Assembly (NCBI RefSeq): GCF_013283785.1
Contig: NZ_JABCPZ010000070.1
Coordinates: forward strand, 1-44,216
Length of the DNA stretch: 44,216 bases
Direction of reading: 5' to 3'
From: Nonomuraea antri
GTDB lineage: Bacteria; Actinomycetota; Actinomycetes; Streptosporangiales; Streptosporangiaceae
Part shown: positions 42,129 through 44,216 of the stretch, piece by piece
Layout: each line of letters begins with the position of its first letter
How positions within the stretch are numbered: position 1 is the stretch's first letter
Made by a program: the position numbers and the translations under genes
Notes under the pieces: generated by a model
Databases searched by the model: none
Told to the model about the DNA's origin: nothing
The model's input: only the letters and a program-made list of their open reading frames with translations

Positions 42129-42216
42129 CGCGGCCCAGCGGCTCGGCTTCCGTGCGCCTTCCTCGCTTGCTTCCTTCCTGACACTCACCGGACTTTCTTT
42201 CGCAGAGGACCCCTCC

Positions 42217-43374
42217 ATGACACTCACCGAAGAGGTGACCCCCGCCGCGCAGGTGCTCTCCGCCGAGCAGCGGTACGCCACCGAGCTGGCCTTCCTCGCC
42301 GCCCACGACGGCGGCCCGCGTCCGCCCGGCTGGCTGCTGACGCCGCGCGCCGTGGTGACCTTCATCTGCGGCAGCGGCGACGAGACCCTCGCCCTGCCCG
42401 GGACCGTGCCCGACGGGCTGCCCGGAAGGCTGAAGGTGGCGCCCAAGTTCGTCGGCGAGCGCGCGCTGGTCGAGCGCTGCGTCGTCACGCTGGCCGGCGA
42501 GCGCGGCCTGCTGCTGGTCGGCGAGCCGGGCACGGCCAAGTCCATGCTGTCGGAGCTGCTGTCCGCCGCCGTGTGCGGCACCAGCGCGCTCACCGTCCAG
42601 GGCACCGCGGGCACCACGGAAGACGCCTTCCGCTACGGCTGGAACTACGCGCTGCTGCTGGCCCAGGGGCCGAGCCGGGCCGCGCTCGTCGACTCGCCCG
42701 TGCTCACCGCCATGCGGTCGGGACGGGTCGCCAGGGTCGAGGAGATCACCCGCTGCCTGCCCGAGGTGCAGGACGCGCTGGTCTCCATCCTGTCCGACCG
42801 GCGGGTCAGCGTGCCCGAGCTGGCCGGCACCGGCGACGCCCAGGTGGCCGCCGCGCCCGGCTTCACCGTGATCGCCACGGCCAACCTCCGCGACCGGGGC
42901 GTCTCCGAGATGTCGGCCGCGCTCAAGCGGCGTTTCAACTTCGAGACCGTCGACCCCATCGCCGACGCGGCGGCCGAGACGTCCCTGGTGCGGCGGCAGG
43001 CCACGGCGGTCGTCCAGCGGGCCGGGGCCGGCTTCTCCGTGGACGACGCGGTGCTCGAAGCGCTGGTCACGGTCTTCCGCGACCTGCGCAACGGGCGCTC
43101 CGACGAGGGCTGGGACGTCGAGCGTCCCGGCACCGTCATGTCCACCGCCGAGGCCGTGCAGGTGGCCGCCTCGCTCGGGGTGGCCGCCGCTTACCTGCCC
43201 GCCGGTGACGTGCTGGACCTGGTGCCCGGGCACCTGCTGGGCGTCGTACGCAAGGACGACCCGGCCGACCACGGGCGGCTGCTCGGCTACTGGGACGGGC
43301 CGGTGCGGCGGCGCGCCGAACACGGGTCGGCGATGTGGCGCAGGCTCTGGGACCTGCGGGAGAACCTGCGTTGA
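42217..43374 (+). CDS. MoxR-type AAA+ ATPase (YehL-like)
   Basis: AAA+ ATPase of 385 residues. Walker A is GEPGTAKS (about residues 109-116), the degenerate Walker B lies near ARVEEITRCLPEVQDAL, sensor 1 is VIATANLRDRG and the arginine-finger region is SAALKRRFNFETVDP. The GEPGTAKS loop with Ala before Lys and the segment GTAGTTEDAFRYGWNYALLL match the YehL branch of MoxR ATPases rather than classical MoxR. Such ATPases act with vWA-domain proteins as chaperone-like remodelling machines. ATG 42217 has AGAGGA eight bases upstream, and its stop overlaps the DUF5682 start. Confidence 0.92.
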   Translation: MTLTEEVTPAAQVLSAEQRYATELAFLAAHDGGPRPPGWLLTPRAVVTFICGSGDETLALPGTVPDGLPGRLKVAPKFVGERALVERCVVTLAGERGLLLVGEPGTAKSMLSELLSAAVCGTSALTVQGTAGTTEDAFRYGWNYALLLAQGPSRAALVDSPVLTAMRSGRVARVEEITRCLPEVQDALVSILSDRRVSVPELAGTGDAQVAAAPGFTVIATANLRDRGVSEMSAALKRRFNFETVDPIADAAAETSLVRRQATAVVQRAGAGFSVDDAVLEALVTVFRDLRNGRSDEGWDVERPGTVMSTAEAVQVAASLGVAAAYLPAGDVLDLVPGHLLGVVRKDDPADHGRLLGYWDGPVRRRAEHGSAMWRRLWDLRENLR

Positions 43375-44216
43375 CCGATCACGTGAACCTGACGGATCGC
43401 GGCGGCGACGCGGTTTTGGCGGGGGATCCGCGGCAGGCGGTGGCCGCGCTGGCCGCCGCCACCCGGCCGTACCTGCTGGGGGTGCGCCACCACAGCCCGG
43501 CGCTCGCCGTCGTGCTCCCCGCGCTGCTCGAGGCGGCGGACGTGACGGCGGTGTGCGTCGAACTGCCCGCCGACTTCCAGCAGTGGCTCCCGTACCTGGC
43601 CGACCCGGGCACCGTCGCCCCGGTCGCACTCGCCGGGGGCGGGCCGGACGGCGGGCTCGGGTTCTACCCGTTCGCCGACTTCTCGCCCGAACTGGTGGCG
43701 ATCAGGTGGGCGGCCGCGCGCGGGGTCGAGGTGCTGTGCTGCGACCTGCCGCTGTCCGACCCGGGCTGGCGGCCCGCGGACCCGGCTCCCGGGGAACTGG
43801 CTCCTGACGACGCGGCTCCTGGGGGCGCGGCTCCCGAGAACCTGGCTCCCGGGGGCGCGGCTCCCGGGAACCCGGCTCCCGGGGACACGTCGCCGGTGGC
43901 GGGCTCGGTGCGTGGCTCGTTCGCCGACGCGCTGGCCGCCTCGGGCACCGGACGCGACGGCGACGACATGTGGGATCGGGCCGTGGAGGTCCTGGCGCCG
44001 GGGTGCACGCCGGAAGCCGTCCGGCGAGCCGCGCTCGGCGTCGGCTGGGCACTGCGCAGGGACGCGGCGGCGGCCGGCGGGATCCCGGCCAGGAACCTGG
44101 CGCGGGAGGCGCACATGCGGCGCGTCCTGGCGGAAGCCGCGGCGGGCGGTCGGCGGGTCGCGGCGGTCGTCGGCGCCTTCCACGCCCCCGCACTCCTCAC
44201 CCTCGAACCCACCCCC
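43371..44216 (+). CDS. DUF5682 (YehM-like) protein, cut by the window end
   Basis: At least 282 residues, open at the window edge. LLGVRHHSPALAVVLPALLE opens the domain, VTAVCVELPADFQQWLPYL and VEVLCCDLPLSD follow, and REAHMRRVLAEAAAGGRRVA ends in AVVGAFHAPAL. This pattern (RHH near the start, Glu/Asp strand ends, 'REahM', 'GAFH') fits DUF5682, a member of the EreA/ChaN/TIKI-like fold that includes putative metal-dependent hydrolases. A Pro/Ala-rich pentapeptide repeat (about residues 138-173) interrupts it. TTG 43371 overlaps the MoxR stop (TTGA); GTG 43383 is an alternative. In E. coli the equivalent gene lies between an AAA and a vWA gene. Confidence 0.8.
   Translation, partial: MTDHVNLTDRGGDAVLAGDPRQAVAALAAATRPYLLGVRHHSPALAVVLPALLEAADVTAVCVELPADFQQWLPYLADPGTVAPVALAGGGPDGGLGFYPFADFSPELVAIRWAAARGVEVLCCDLPLSDPGWRPADPAPGELAPDDAAPGGAAPENLAPGGAAPGNPAPGDTSPVAGSVRGSFADALAASGTGRDGDDMWDRAVEVLAPGCTPEAVRRAALGVGWALRRDAAAAGGIPARNLAREAHMRRVLAEAAAGGRRVAAVVGAFHAPALLTLEPTP
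43785..43889 (+). repeat. 15-base tandem repeat inside the DUF5682 gene
   Basis: Seven 15-base units beginning GCTCC(C/T) run from 43785 to 43889 and encode AP(G/D/E)xx pentapeptides. They keep the frame and form a flexible insert within the hydrolase-like domain. Confidence 0.85.

Noticed and set aside
37496..42181. Second very long plus-strand frame in another phase of the giant gene
   Set aside because: Arg/Pro/Ala-rich product from out-of-frame reading; the frame from 37191 has normal composition and an ATGA overlap with the gene before it.
39348..42617. Minus-strand 1089-codon frame opposite the giant protein and MoxR genes
   Set aside because: It crosses two coupled plus-strand genes and has shadow-type composition.

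Overview
The window is very GC-rich, with GTG and TTG starts, stop/start overlaps of ATGA or GTGA type, and protein families typical of filamentous actinobacteria. A Streptosporangiales relative such as Nonomuraea is plausible, but no rRNA or other taxon marker is present, so this is inference. I see no tRNA, rRNA, CRISPR array, insertion sequence or phage gene.

Left third (1-18.4 kb): a secreted SGNH hydrolase is divergent from a membrane-anchored trypsin-like protease. A stand-alone FAD monooxygenase follows, then dnaE (DNA polymerase III alpha) coupled to a small zinc-ribbon gene, and a divergent LysR regulator. Next come a secreted phytase-like esterase, an AraC regulator head to head with a DinB/TIGR03086 protein, and a secreted penicillin-acylase-type Ntn hydrolase. 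The section ends with a PadR / ABC ATPase / FtsX-permease operon preceded by a perfect palindrome.

Middle (18.4-28.5 kb): a GNAT acetyltransferase, an MBL-fold hydrolase, a secreted AroQ-gamma-type chorismate mutase, a YciI-like protein, an AbrB regulator coupled to an alpha/beta hydrolase, and a haloalkane-dehalogenase/epoxide-hydrolase-like enzyme. Two coupled genes resemble Mct and Meh, which in the 3-hydroxypropionate bicycle convert mesaconyl-C1-CoA to mesaconyl-C4-CoA and then to citramalyl-CoA. A TerD-like SCO0854-type protein follows, then a 320-base gap with strong, partly duplicated RNA-like folds.

Right third (28.5-44.2 kb): two gene sets stand out. The first (28561-36176) is a compact operon: a ROK regulator, an SsuABC/TauABC-like importer, two formylglycine-dependent sulfatases, and the formylglycine-generating enzyme that activates them. 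It reads as a self-sufficient module that imports a small sulfated compound, removes its sulfate and senses a product. The second (36328 to the window edge) comprises a DUF4132 protein, a 1645-residue protein of unknown function, a MoxR-type AAA+ ATPase and a DUF5682 protein cut off by the window edge. It resembles the poorly understood E. coli yehI-yehL-yehM-yehP-yehQ set; vWA and SWIM-domain partners would be expected just outside. It is the best candidate for an undescribed system.

Short tandem repeats recur, both in frame inside proteins (zinc-ribbon protein, acylase, formylglycine-generating enzyme, DUF5682 protein) and at gene junctions. Homology calls rest on sequence patterns and remembered family features; no database search was run.
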